The position numbers and the translations under genes are program-made. This document shows, one piece after another, positions 40,818 to 49,717 of a stretch of 64,000 nt of DNA. The stretch lies in contig NZ_LT629971.1 of assembly GCF_900108565.1 (NCBI RefSeq), forward strand, positions 4,092,001 through 4,156,000, in the 5' to 3' direction. This stretch comes from Mycolicibacterium rutilum. GTDB taxonomy: Bacteria; Actinomycetota; Actinomycetes; Mycobacteriales; Mycobacteriaceae. The first letter of the stretch is position 1, and every line of letters starts with the position of its first letter. A model generated the notes under the pieces. It saw only the letters and a program-made list of their open reading frames with translations, ran no database searches and was not told the origin of the DNA.

Positions 40818-42438
40818 GACGCCGTCGCAGCAGGCGCAGTCGTGGTTCGACCGCGGCATGGTGTGGTCCTACGCGTTCAACCACGAAGAAGCGATCCGCT
40901 GTTTCGAGCGGGCGCTCGAACTCGACGCCGACCTCGCGATCGCGCGGTGGGGGGTGGCCTACGCGATCGGGCCGAACTACAACAAAGGGTGGGACGCTTT
41001 CGACCCCGTCGACGCGGCGGCCTCACTGGCCCGGGCCCGAATGGAGTTGGGGCTGGCCGAACACGGCCGGGCGTCTGCGGTCGAACGCGGGCTGATCGAC
41101 GCGCTGCAGGCCCGCTTCCCCACCGACGACCCCGGCGACGCCGAGGCGTTGAGCGCCGGCGGGGCCGCCTACGCCGACGCGATGGCCGCGCTGGCCCAGG
41201 CTTACCCCGACGACGTCGACGTCCAGGCGCTGGCCGCCGACGCGCTGGTCAACGTCACCGCATGGGCGTTGTGGGACACCAGGACCGGAGAACCGGCGCC
41301 CGGTTCGCAGGTGCTGGCGGCCAAGCGGATCCTCGACGACGCGCTGGCCACCGACGTCGGGCGCAGCCATCCGGGCATCCTGCACCTCTACATCCACACC
41401 ATGGAGATGTCGGCCGCCCCGCAGGACGCGCTGCCCGCGGCGGATCTGCTGCGCGACCTGGTCCCCGACGCCGGCCACCTGCAGCACATGCCCAGCCACA
41501 TCGACGTGCTGTGCGGCAACTACCGCGACTCGGTGGTGTCCAACCAGTCCGCGATCGTGGTCGACCATCGCTTCGTCGACCGCGAAGGGCCACTGAACTT
41601 CTACTCCCTGTACCGGGCGCACAACCTGCACTTCGTCGTGTATTCGGCGATGTTCGAAGGCAATTCGCGTGCCGCGTTCGCCGCTGCCGACGAGCTGGCC
41701 GCTCAGCTCAGCCCGGAGTTGCTGGCGATCGAGTCGCCGCCGATGGCCGACTGGCTGGAGGCGTTCGTGCCGCTGCGCACCCACGTGCTGATCCGGTTCG
41801 GCCGCTGGGACGACCTGATCGCCCAGCCGCTGCCCGACGACCGCGACCTGTACTGCAGCACGGTCGCGACCATCCACTACGGGCGCGGCGTCGCGCACGC
41901 GGCCGGCGGACACCTGGATCAGGCCCGCGCCGAGCGGGAAGCGTTCGAAGTCGCCCGCGCCCGGATCCCCGACAGCCGCTACCTGTTCAACAACACCGTG
42001 GCCGACATCCTGGCGATCGCCGCCGAAATGCTCGACGGTGAAATCGCCTACCGCGCAGGCGAATACGACGACGCGTTCGCGCACCTGCGGCGCGCCATCG
42101 AGCTCGACGACGCACTCCCCTACGACGAACCGTGGGGCTGGATGCAACCCACCCGGCACGCCTACGGCGCGCTGCTGCTCGAGCAGGGCCGCGTCGAAGA
42201 GGCCGCCGCGGTGTACGCGGCCGACCTCGGCCTGGACCCGACCCTGCCGCGGCCGTGCCAGCACCCGAACAACGTGTGGAGCCTGCACGGCTATCACGAG
42301 TGCCTGCAGCGGTTGGGCCGCAGCGCAGAGGCGGCGATCGTCGCGCAGCAACTCACCCTCGCCGCGGCGCGCGCCGACGTTCCCATCACCGCATCGTGCG
42401 CGTGCCGGCTGGAGGTGCACGACGCCTGCTGTGACTGA
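40756..42438 (+). CDS. Tetratricopeptide-repeat protein
   Basis: A 560-residue soluble helical protein. TPR units are recognisable at WFDRGMVWSYAFNHEEAIRCFERALELDADLAIA near the N-terminus and in the AYRAGEYDDAFAHLRRAIELDD and YGALLLEQGRVEEAAAVYAADLGLDP regions near the C-terminus. The C-terminal CACRLEVHDACCD has clustered Cys residues. The central part (HIHTMEMSAAPQDAL-type segment) is conserved among bacterial proteins annotated only as TPR. No enzymatic motif is seen. ATG 40756 fits a leaderless start. Confidence 0.7.
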   Translation: MTISAADETYYDLGSYHRPIETPSQQAQSWFDRGMVWSYAFNHEEAIRCFERALELDADLAIARWGVAYAIGPNYNKGWDAFDPVDAAASLARARMELGLAEHGRASAVERGLIDALQARFPTDDPGDAEALSAGGAAYADAMAALAQAYPDDVDVQALAADALVNVTAWALWDTRTGEPAPGSQVLAAKRILDDALATDVGRSHPGILHLYIHTMEMSAAPQDALPAADLLRDLVPDAGHLQHMPSHIDVLCGNYRDSVVSNQSAIVVDHRFVDREGPLNFYSLYRAHNLHFVVYSAMFEGNSRAAFAAADELAAQLSPELLAIESPPMADWLEAFVPLRTHVLIRFGRWDDLIAQPLPDDRDLYCSTVATIHYGRGVAHAAGGHLDQARAEREAFEVARARIPDSRYLFNNTVADILAIAAEMLDGEIAYRAGEYDDAFAHLRRAIELDDALPYDEPWGWMQPTRHAYGALLLEQGRVEEAAAVYAADLGLDPTLPRPCQHPNNVWSLHGYHECLQRLGRSAEAAIVAQQLTLAAARADVPITASCACRLEVHDACCD

Positions 42439-42442
42439 TCCG

Positions 42443-42448
42443 TAGACT
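42443..42448 (+). promoter_or_regulatory. -10 box of leaderless deaminase gene
   Basis: TAGACT, seven nt before GTG 42456, in the 17-bp gap after the TPR gene. Confidence 0.5.
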
Positions 42449-42455
42449 GCCGACT

Positions 42456-42935
42456 GTGGCGCTCAGTGACGACGACCTCGGTCGCCTGCAACGCTGCGTG
42501 GAGCTGGCGCGCGAGGCGCTCGACGACGGGGATGAACCGTTCGGCTCGGTGCTGGTCGGCGCCGACGGCCGGACCCTGTTCGAGGACCGCAACCGCGTCA
42601 AGGACGGGGACCACACCCGCCACCCCGAGTTCGCGATCGCCCAGTGGGCGGTGGCGCACCTGACCCCCGACGAGCGCGCCCGCGCCACCGTCTACACCTC
42701 CGGCGAGCACTGCCCGATGTGCGCGGCCGGCCACGCCTGGGTGGGCCTGGGCCGGATCGTCTACGCCGCGTCGTCGGCGCAGCTGAGCCAGTGGCTGGCC
42801 GAGTGGGGTGCGCCGCCGCCGCCGGTCGCGCCGCTACCCATCAGCGCGGTGGCCCCGGCCGCGGTGGTCGACGGGCCCGCCGCGGAGTTCACCGACGCGA
42901 TGAAGGCTCTCTACGCCGCGAAGTTCCGCCCGTGA
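42456..42935 (+). CDS. CMP/dCMP deaminase-fold nucleoside deaminase
   Basis: A 159-residue zinc deaminase. The zinc site is HPEFAI (HPE in place of the common HAE) with SGEHCPMCAAG (PCxxC variant C-P-M-C). VELAREALDDGDEPFGSVLV is the usual start of guanine/adenosine-type deaminases. The base it deaminates is not known; a guanine deaminase-like role fits with the purine/ureide genes upstream. Its stop overlaps the GTG of the GH13 gene by 4 bp (GTGA). Confidence 0.75.
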   Translation: MALSDDDLGRLQRCVELAREALDDGDEPFGSVLVGADGRTLFEDRNRVKDGDHTRHPEFAIAQWAVAHLTPDERARATVYTSGEHCPMCAAGHAWVGLGRIVYAASSAQLSQWLAEWGAPPPPVAPLPISAVAPAAVVDGPAAEFTDAMKALYAAKFRP

Positions 42936-44215
42936 CCCGCGCCGAACCCGCGTGGGTCGAACACGTCATCTGGTGGCACGTGTATCCGTTGGGGTTCGTC
43001 GGCGCCCATCCCGCCGACCCCGCGCCCGGCCCCGAGGAACACCGGTTCCGGCGCATCGTCGACTGGCTCGACCACGCCGTCGAACTCGGCGCGTCGGGTA
43101 TCGCGCTGGGCCCGATCTTCGCGTCGCGCACCCACGGCTACGACACCACCGACCACTACGCCGTCGACCCCCGCCTCGGTGACGACGACGACTTCGACGC
43201 CGTCGTCGGTGAGGCCCGCCGGCGCGGTCTGCGGATCCTGCTCGACGGTGTGTTCAACCACGTGGGCACCGACTTCGTCGAACCGTCGTTCGTGCGCAGG
43301 CGCGGCGACGGTGTCGACACCTTCGAGGGACACGGCGACCTGCTCGCCCTCGATCACGACAACCCCGCGGTGGTCGACTACGTCGTCGACGTGATGACGC
43401 ACTGGCTACGCCGCGGCGCCGACGGCTGGCGACTCGACGCCGCGTACGCCGTCGCCGACACCTTCTGGGCCCGGGTGCTGCCCCGGGTCCGCGAACAGTT
43501 CCCCGACGCGTACTTCCTCGCCGAGATCATCCACGGCGACTACGCGGCGCGCGTGCGGGAGTCGGGCTTCGACTCGGCGACGCAGTACGAGCTGTGGAAA
43601 GCGGTGTGGAGCGCGCTCAACGACGGCAACTTCCACGAGTTGGACTGGGCGTTGGTGCGGCACAACGAGTTTCTGGATTCCTTCGTGCCGCTGACGTTCG
43701 TCGGCAACCACGACGTCACCCGCATCGCCAGCCGGCTCGACAACATCGCCCACCTCGAGCACGCGCTGGTGTTGCTGATGACGACCGGCGGCACGCCGAG
43801 CGTGTACGCCGGCGACGAGTTCGCCTTTCGCGGGGTCAAAGAGGAGCGGTTCGGCGGCGACGACGCGGTGCGGCCCGAGTTCGGTGCGCCGCCCGTGCCG
43901 GTCGACGCGCACGGCGCCGACGTGTTCCGGCTGCACCAGTTCCTCATCGGCCTGCGCCGCAGACACGCGTGGCTGCACACGGCGCGCACCGCGCCGCTGC
44001 TGCTGACCAACCGCCACTACGTCTACCGGACGAGTGCCGGGTCCGACGCGTTGATCGTCGCGCTCAACATCGACGACACGCCGCTGCGGCTCACCCTGGC
44101 CGATCTCGGTGTCGACCGCGGCGAGGTGCTCGGCGGGTCCGGCGCGCCGCCGACGGAGACCGTGCGGACCGCCGAGGTGGCGCCGCACGGCTGGCTGATC
44201 ATCGCTGCGCGCTGA
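42932..44215 (+). CDS. GH13 alpha-amylase-family glycosidase
   Basis: A 427-residue TIM-barrel enzyme. Family regions are visible: GVFNHVG (region I), GADGWRLDAAYA with the nucleophile Asp (II), FLAEIIHGD with the acid Glu (III) and FVGNHDVTR with the third Asp (IV). A short beta domain ends the protein. The size is small for GH13; substrates could be maltooligosaccharides, trehalose or sucrose-like sugars. It is translationally coupled to the deaminase gene, an unusual pairing. The last 17 bp overlap the convergent DUF1810 gene. Confidence 0.8.
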   Translation: MTRAEPAWVEHVIWWHVYPLGFVGAHPADPAPGPEEHRFRRIVDWLDHAVELGASGIALGPIFASRTHGYDTTDHYAVDPRLGDDDDFDAVVGEARRRGLRILLDGVFNHVGTDFVEPSFVRRRGDGVDTFEGHGDLLALDHDNPAVVDYVVDVMTHWLRRGADGWRLDAAYAVADTFWARVLPRVREQFPDAYFLAEIIHGDYAARVRESGFDSATQYELWKAVWSALNDGNFHELDWALVRHNEFLDSFVPLTFVGNHDVTRIASRLDNIAHLEHALVLLMTTGGTPSVYAGDEFAFRGVKEERFGGDDAVRPEFGAPPVPVDAHGADVFRLHQFLIGLRRRHAWLHTARTAPLLLTNRHYVYRTSAGSDALIVALNIDDTPLRLTLADLGVDRGEVLGGSGAPPTETVRTAEVAPHGWLIIAAR

Positions 44216-44663
44216 GCTTCTCGACGGTCAGCGGGTCGGGTTCACCGGAGTAGTACTTGTCCAGTACCGCCGAGAACACGGCAGCAAGATCGGGGTCGTC
44301 GGCCGCGCGGCTGAACAGCGTCATCGACGAACGCACCTTGAGGTCGTCCGGCCGACCGAACAGCTCCACGGCCGACACCTGGGCGCTGCCCGCGACCAGC
44401 TGCGCGCACTCCCGCAACCGCGGCCCGAGCACGTCGTGGTCGAGATAGGCCCGTGCCTCGTCCAGCGACCCGATGCCGAACCGCTCGGCCGTCGCGCTGC
44501 GGCCCAGCCCGCGGAGCTGCGGGAACACGTACCAGATCCAGTGGCTGCGTTTGCGTCCCGCGCGCAGCTCGGCGAGCACCGTGTCATAGACGGGTGCCTG
44601 CGCGGCGACGAAGCGCTGCAGGTCGTACGGGTCCTCAGAAGCTAACGATTTGTCCCTAGGCAT
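44199..44663 (-). CDS. DUF1810 protein (Rv1873-like)
   Basis: A 154-residue protein of DUF1810, resembling M. tuberculosis Rv1873. DPYDLQRFVAAQAPVYDTVLAELRAG, SHWIWYVFPQLRGLG and GPRLRECAQLV are the conserved helices; the structure of the family is all-alpha and its function is unknown. It converges with the GH13 gene and is 38 bp from the divergent cyclase gene. Confidence 0.8.
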   Translation of the reverse strand: MPRDKSLASEDPYDLQRFVAAQAPVYDTVLAELRAGRKRSHWIWYVFPQLRGLGRSATAERFGIGSLDEARAYLDHDVLGPRLRECAQLVAGSAQVSAVELFGRPDDLKVRSSMTLFSRAADDPDLAAVFSAVLDKYYSGEPDPLTVEKLSAQR

Positions 44664-44701
44664 CTCATCCGCCAGTTTTGCAAGCTAACCTTTGCAATTC
44701 A

Positions 44702-46870
44702 ATGACGACACCGACCGAGCCGGCCACGTCGCCCCCGCCCGCTCCGAGACCCCGTGGCCTGGCGCGTCGCGCGCTGTCGCGCATCAGCATCCAGTCCAAG
44801 CTGCTAGTGATGCTGCTGCTGACCAGCATCCTGTCGGCGGCGGTGGTCGGCGCCATCGGCTATCAGTCGGGCCGCTCGTCGCTGCGCGAAGCGGTGTTCG
44901 ACGGGCTGACCGAGATCCGGTCGTCGCAGGCGCGCCAGTTGGAGGCGACGTTCACCGATCTGCAGAACTCGTTGATCATCTACACCCGCGGCGCCACCAG
45001 CGTCGACGCGCTGCGCGCGTTCAGCGCCGGTTTCGACCAACTCGACGCGGCCCCGATCGACCCCGCGCAGTGGCAGTCGGTGGTGGACTACTACCGCGAC
45101 CGTTTCGAGCGCGACGAGAAGCGTCAGACCGGCCACACACTCGATGTCCGGGCGCTGCTGCCGACCACGAACGCGCAGAAGTACCTGCAGGCCTACTACA
45201 CCGCACCGTTCGACGACTGGGACAAAGCGATCCAGTTCGACGACGCCCGCGACGGCAGCGCCTGGTCGGCGGCCAACGCCCGCTACAACGACTTCTTCCG
45301 CGAGATCGTGCAGCGCTTCCAATTCGAGGACGCGCTGCTCTTGGACACCGACGGCAACGTCGTCTACACCGCCTACAAGGGCGTCGACCTCGGCACCAAC
45401 ATCCTCACCGGACCGTACCGCGAGGGCGACCTGCGCGACGCCTACCAGAAAGCCTTGGCCGCCAACGCCGTCGACTACGTCGGGGTCACCGACTTCAGCG
45501 ACTACCAGCCCGCCGACGAGCCCACCGCGTGGATGGTCGCGCCGGTCGGTGCGCAGGGACGCGCGGAAGGTGTTCTCGCCCTGCAGTTCCCGATCTCCAA
45601 GATCAACAAGCTGATGACCGTCGACCGGCACTGGGAGGCGGCGGGGATGGGGAGCACCGGCGAGACGTTCCTGGTCGGCCCCGACGACCTGATGCGCTCG
45701 GATTCCCGGCTGTTCCTCGAGGACCCCGACCGGTTCAAGCGCGAGGTGGTCGACGCCGGAACTCCGCCCGATGTGGCCGACACGGCGATCCGCCAACACG
45801 GCACCACACTCGTGCAACCGGTGGCCTCGGAGGCGACGCGGTCGGCGCAGCGCGGGCAGACCGGGACGATCGTCGAGCGCGACTACCTCGGCCAGGAGAC
45901 ACTGCAGGCCTACGCCCCGGTCAACCTGCCGGGTCTGCATTGGTCGGTGATCGCCAAGATCGACACCGCCGAGGCGTTCGCGCCGGTCTCGGCGTTCACC
46001 CGCACGCTGGTGTTGTCCACGGCGGTCATCATTTTCGTGGTCTGCATCGCCGCCATGCTGCTGGCCCGGTTGTTCGTCCGGCCGATCCGCCGGCTCGAGG
46101 CCGGCGCCCAGCGGATCAGCGGCGGTGACTACCGGATCAGCCTGCCGGTGCAGTCGCGTGACGAGTTCGGCGATCTGACGGTGGCGTTCAACGAGATGAG
46201 CCGCAACCTGGCGATCAAGGAGGATCTGCTCGCCGAGCAGCGCCGCGAGAACGACCGGCTGCTGCTGTCGCTGATGCCCGAACCCGTCGTGCAGCGCTAC
46301 CGCGAGGGCGAGGAGACCATCGCCCAGGACCACCAGGACGTCACGGTGATCTTCGCCGACATCGTCGGCCTCGACGAACTGACCGGCCGGTTGAGCTCCG
46401 ACGAACTGCTGGCGATCCTGAACAAGCTGACGCGCCAATTCGACGCCGCCGCAGACAATCTGGGCGTCGAGCACGTCCGCACGCTGCACAACGGATACCT
46501 GGCCAGTTGCGGCCTGAGCGTCCCGCGGCTCGACAACGTGCAGCGCACGGTGGACTTCGCGATCGAGATGGAACGGATCGTCGAGCGCTTCAACGCCGAG
46601 AGCGGTGACAACCTGCGCCTGCGTGCCGGCATCGACACCGGCACCGTCACCAGCGGTCTCGTCGGCCGGTCCAGCCTGGCTTACGACATGTGGGGCGCGG
46701 CGGTGAACCTCGCCTATCAGGTGCAGAGCGGCTCACCGCAACCCGGGGTGTACGTCACCACCCGGGTGTTCGACGTCGTGCGCGACAGCCACAACTTTGA
46801 GGCGGCGGGCTCGATCGCCGTCGACGGCGAGCAGGAACCGATCTGGCGGCTCACGGAAGGCGAACCGTGA
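44702..46870 (+). CDS. Membrane receptor-type class III cyclase homolog, catalytically degenerate (Rv2435c-like)
   Basis: A 722-residue protein. A helix at about 35-57 and another at about 437-460 frame an extracellular sensor region of about 370 residues (dCache-like). A HAMP domain follows (RPIRRLEAGAQRISGGDYRI) and the cyclase domain occupies about 545-715. The first metal Asp is kept (Asp553 in IFADIVG), but the second metal position reads RTLHNGY with Asn597 where GD is expected, and the transition-state Arg is Gln673 in VNLAYQVQ. Asp662 and Asn669 remain. Cyclase activity is therefore doubtful. The stop overlaps the MscS-type channel GTG by 4 bp. The pair resembles M. tuberculosis Rv2435c-Rv2434c from memory. 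Confidence 0.8.
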   Translation: MTTPTEPATSPPPAPRPRGLARRALSRISIQSKLLVMLLLTSILSAAVVGAIGYQSGRSSLREAVFDGLTEIRSSQARQLEATFTDLQNSLIIYTRGATSVDALRAFSAGFDQLDAAPIDPAQWQSVVDYYRDRFERDEKRQTGHTLDVRALLPTTNAQKYLQAYYTAPFDDWDKAIQFDDARDGSAWSAANARYNDFFREIVQRFQFEDALLLDTDGNVVYTAYKGVDLGTNILTGPYREGDLRDAYQKALAANAVDYVGVTDFSDYQPADEPTAWMVAPVGAQGRAEGVLALQFPISKINKLMTVDRHWEAAGMGSTGETFLVGPDDLMRSDSRLFLEDPDRFKREVVDAGTPPDVADTAIRQHGTTLVQPVASEATRSAQRGQTGTIVERDYLGQETLQAYAPVNLPGLHWSVIAKIDTAEAFAPVSAFTRTLVLSTAVIIFVVCIAAMLLARLFVRPIRRLEAGAQRISGGDYRISLPVQSRDEFGDLTVAFNEMSRNLAIKEDLLAEQRRENDRLLLSLMPEPVVQRYREGEETIAQDHQDVTVIFADIVGLDELTGRLSSDELLAILNKLTRQFDAAADNLGVEHVRTLHNGYLASCGLSVPRLDNVQRTVDFAIEMERIVERFNAESGDNLRLRAGIDTGTVTSGLVGRSSLAYDMWGAAVNLAYQVQSGSPQPGVYVTTRVFDVVRDSHNFEAAGSIAVDGEQEPIWRLTEGEP

Positions 46871-48267
46871 CAACCGTGTTCGACGCGCCGTGGTTCTACT
46901 GGGCGGTCGGCGTGGCGGTCGGGCTGCCGATCTGCCTGGTGCTGCTCACCGAACTGCACAACGCACTGCTGCGCCGGAACAACGTCCTGGCGCGGCCGGT
47001 GCACCTGCTGCGCAACTACATCCTGCCGCTGGGCGCGCTGCTGATCCTGCTCGTTCAGGGCATGCAGATCTCCGGCGAGACGACGCCGGTGCGCATCGTG
47101 GCGACCGTGTTCGGGTTCGTGGTACTGGTGCTGCTGTTGTCCGGCCTGAACGCCACGCTGTTCCAGGGCGCACCGGAAGGCACCTGGCGCAAGCGGATTC
47201 CGTCGATCTTCCTCGACGTGGCCCGCTTCGTACTGATCGCCGTCGGCGTCGGGCTGATCTTCGCCTACATCTGGGGCGCCAACGTCGGCGGACTGTTTGC
47301 CGCGCTCGGCGTGTCGTCGATCGTGCTGGGCCTGGCGCTGCAGAATTCCGTCGGGCAGATCATCTCCGGGCTGCTGGTGCTCTTCGAGCAGCCGTTCCAA
47401 CTGGGTGACTGGATCGAGACGCCGTCCGGACGCGGCCGGGTCGTCGAAGTGAACTGGCGGGCAACACACATCGACACCGGCGGTGGCATGCTGATCATGC
47501 CGAACTCGGTGCTGGCGGCCGCGTCGTTCACCAACTTCAGTCGTCCCCCCGGTACCCATTCGCTGTCGGTGGACACGGTGTTCGCCGTCGACGACCCGCC
47601 CGACGACGTGATCGCGATGCTCGAAAAGGTCGCGGCGATGCTGCCGCAGCTGCGCCCGGACGCGACGCCGTCGAGTGTGCACCTGGGCGGATTGCGCTAC
47701 AGCACGTCGATTCCGCTGACGACCCCCGCCGACGACTACGCCGCGAAGACGCAGTTCCTGCGCTGGGTCTGGTACGCCTCGCGGCGCGCCGGGCTGCACC
47801 TCGACGAGGCCGAGGACGAGTTCGAAACCCCTGAGCGCCTGCAGAAGTCGGTGCGCATCATCGCGCCGACCCTGCGACTGAACAAGGCCGAGCAGGAGGC
47901 CTTCCTCCCCCACGTCCGGCTGGCGCGTTACGGCACCCATGAGTATTTGCAGTACGCCGGCGAGGTGCCCAAGCGGATGCTGTTCGTCGTCACCGGCACG
48001 GTGCGGTTGGTCGTCACCACGTCCGACGGCGCGACCATCGCCGTCCGGACGCTCGAGGCGGGCGACTTTCTCGGCCAGACCACGCTGACCCGCGAACCGG
48101 TGACCGCCTCGGCCTACGCGCTCGAGGAGGTCACGGTGCTGCTGGTGGAGCGGGCGCACATCGAGGAGCTCACCGCGCGCAAACCGGTACTGCTCCAGGA
48201 CTTCGGCCACGCGATCGAGGAGCGCCGGTCCAGTGTGCAGAGGGCAGTGGCCGCTGCGGGCGAGTGA
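46867..48267 (+). CDS. MscS-type channel with C-terminal cyclic-nucleotide-binding domain (Rv2434c-like)
   Basis: A 466-residue protein. Four hydrophobic segments precede the MscS core: GGLFAALGVSSIVLGLALQNSVGQIISGLLVLFEQPFQLGDWIE is the pore helix and beta domain start. The C-terminal part (about 345-450) is a CNB/Crp-like domain: VRLARYGTHEYLQYAGEVPKRMLFVVTGTVRLV, EAGDFLGQTTLTREPVTASAYALEE. The phosphate-binding Arg in FGExALL...RxAT is not clearly kept (FLGQTTLTREPVTAS has Arg before P). It could be an ion channel gated by membrane tension and a nucleotide or by the partner cyclase-like protein. Confidence 0.8.
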   Translation: MTTVFDAPWFYWAVGVAVGLPICLVLLTELHNALLRRNNVLARPVHLLRNYILPLGALLILLVQGMQISGETTPVRIVATVFGFVVLVLLLSGLNATLFQGAPEGTWRKRIPSIFLDVARFVLIAVGVGLIFAYIWGANVGGLFAALGVSSIVLGLALQNSVGQIISGLLVLFEQPFQLGDWIETPSGRGRVVEVNWRATHIDTGGGMLIMPNSVLAAASFTNFSRPPGTHSLSVDTVFAVDDPPDDVIAMLEKVAAMLPQLRPDATPSSVHLGGLRYSTSIPLTTPADDYAAKTQFLRWVWYASRRAGLHLDEAEDEFETPERLQKSVRIIAPTLRLNKAEQEAFLPHVRLARYGTHEYLQYAGEVPKRMLFVVTGTVRLVVTTSDGATIAVRTLEAGDFLGQTTLTREPVTASAYALEEVTVLLVERAHIEELTARKPVLLQDFGHAIEERRSSVQRAVAAAGE

Positions 48268-48628
48268 GTTTGCTGGACGGCGGCAGGCACCGCGTGTCGA
48301 CCATATCGCCGTCGCGCGGGCCGATGTGGTGGCCACCGCCGGTGTGATGGGTCGCTCCCTGCGCTACATCGAGGTCGGAGGCGCAACGCGCCGTCTGCCG
48401 CGCGGCGTGTGGCGCGCCGTGGCCGAGTCACACGAGTAACACCGTCCCCACAGGTCACAGCCGCATTCCGGTGTCGGTGAGTCCGCGCCGAGTCAGAATC
48501 GTTAGCCAACCGCGACTTCATCACCGCATGTCGGGCGGGGTGTCGGGCACTCCGTGCGTGTTTCATTACGCAGGCATAGCAACGGCAATTGCTTGTGGAA
48601 AGCGATGAAAGGTGGGTTGGTTGCCGTT
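48268..48628. other. Intergenic region upstream of the Ag85 gene
   Basis: A 361-bp stretch between the channel gene and the antigen 85-type gene. It holds no convincing gene: one open frame ending at 48439 could encode a basic peptide of about 40-68 residues but has no ribosome site or recognisable motif. GC content drops in 48555-48605 (TTTCATTACG, ATAGCAACGGCAATTGC), where the Ag85 promoter is most likely. No strong stem-loop is seen. Confidence 0.5.
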
Positions 48629-49633
48629 ATGAAGTTCTTGGAGAGGTACCGAGGTACCGGCAGAAAATTGATGCGCCGCATGGCGGTCGCTGCCCTCACG
48701 GCGGCGGCCCTGCCCGGCCTGATCGGCTTCGTCGGGGGGTCGGCGACGGCCGGGGCGTTCTCGCGGCCGGGGCTGCCGGTCGAATATCTGGATGTGTTCT
48801 CGGCGGCGATGAACCGCAACATCCGGATCCAGTTCCAGGGCGGCGGACCGCACGCGGTCTATCTGCTCGACGGGCTGCGCGCGCAGGACGATTACAACGG
48901 CTGGGACATCAACACCCCGGCGTTCGAGTGGTACCACCAGTCGGGGTTGTCGGTGGTCATGCCGGTCGGCGGCCAGTCGAGCTTCTACACCGACTGGTAT
49001 CAGCCGTCGCGGGGCAACGGCCAGGACTACACCTACAAGTGGGAGACGTTCCTGACGCAGGAGCTGCCCGCGTGGCTGGAGGCCAATCGCGGTGTGTCGC
49101 AGACGGGTAACGCGGTGGTCGGCATCTCGATGGCCGGCAGCTCCGCGCTGACCTACTCGATCTACTACCCGCAGAAGTTCATCTACGCGGCGTCGCTGTC
49201 GGGCTTCTTGAACCCGTCCGAGGGCTGGTGGCCGATGTTGATCGGGCTCGCGATGAACGATGCGGGCGGCTACAACGCCGAGAGCATGTGGGGTCCGTCG
49301 TCGGATCCGGCGTGGAAGCGCAACGACCCGATGGTCAACATCAACCAGCTGGTCGCCAACAACACCCGCATCTGGATCTACTGCGGCACCGGCACCCCGT
49401 CGGACCTGGACTCCGGAGCGGCGGGCCAGAACCTGATGGCCGCGCAGTTCCTCGAAGGGTTCACGCTGCGGACCAACATCACCTTCCGCGACAACTACGT
49501 CGCGGCCGGTGGCACCAACGGCGTCTTCAACTTCCCGGCCCAGGGAACTCACAGCTGGGGCTACTGGGGCCAACAGCTGGAGATGATGAAGCCTGACATC
49601 CAGCGGGTGCTCGGAGCGCAAGCCAGCGCCTAG
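48629..49633 (+). CDS. Antigen 85-type mycolyltransferase (Ag85C-like)
   Basis: A 334-residue secreted protein. The signal peptide runs from MKFLERYRGTGRKLMRRM through the hydrophobic core to ATAG, with the mature protein starting FSRPGLPVEYLDV. The catalytic Ser is in GISMAGSSA, and GTHSWGYWG carries the His; the fibronectin-binding type block and SLSGFLNPSEGWWP are closest to Ag85C. Ag85 proteins transfer mycolates between trehalose monomycolates and to arabinogalactan in the cell envelope. An in-frame ATG at 48605 is possible; 48629 gives the standard signal peptide. Near the end a small insertion (DSGAAGQNLM) is unlike Ag85C. A strong stem-loop follows. Confidence 0.9.
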   Translation: MKFLERYRGTGRKLMRRMAVAALTAAALPGLIGFVGGSATAGAFSRPGLPVEYLDVFSAAMNRNIRIQFQGGGPHAVYLLDGLRAQDDYNGWDINTPAFEWYHQSGLSVVMPVGGQSSFYTDWYQPSRGNGQDYTYKWETFLTQELPAWLEANRGVSQTGNAVVGISMAGSSALTYSIYYPQKFIYAASLSGFLNPSEGWWPMLIGLAMNDAGGYNAESMWGPSSDPAWKRNDPMVNINQLVANNTRIWIYCGTGTPSDLDSGAAGQNLMAAQFLEGFTLRTNITFRDNYVAAGGTNGVFNFPAQGTHSWGYWGQQLEMMKPDIQRVLGAQASA

Positions 49634-49666
49634 GAACCCGCTCGATCCACCCGGATCCACCCACAA

Positions 49667-49705
49667 CAGGGAGCCTGCCGTACCCCCCGAACGGCAGGCT
49701 CCCTG
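49667..49705. terminator. Bidirectional stem-loop between Ag85 gene and SDR
   Basis: CAGGGAGCCTGCCGT and ACGGCAGGCTCCCTG pair perfectly over 15 bp with a 9-nt loop. It lies between two convergent genes, 33 bp after the Ag85 stop and 12 bp past the SDR stop. Confidence 0.8.
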
Positions 49706-49717
49706 CCATGTGTGGGG

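Noticed and set aside
48233..48439. Small open frame after the channel gene
   Set aside because: Overlaps the end of the channel gene, no ribosome site, no recognisable motif; kept only as a remark in the intergenic description.
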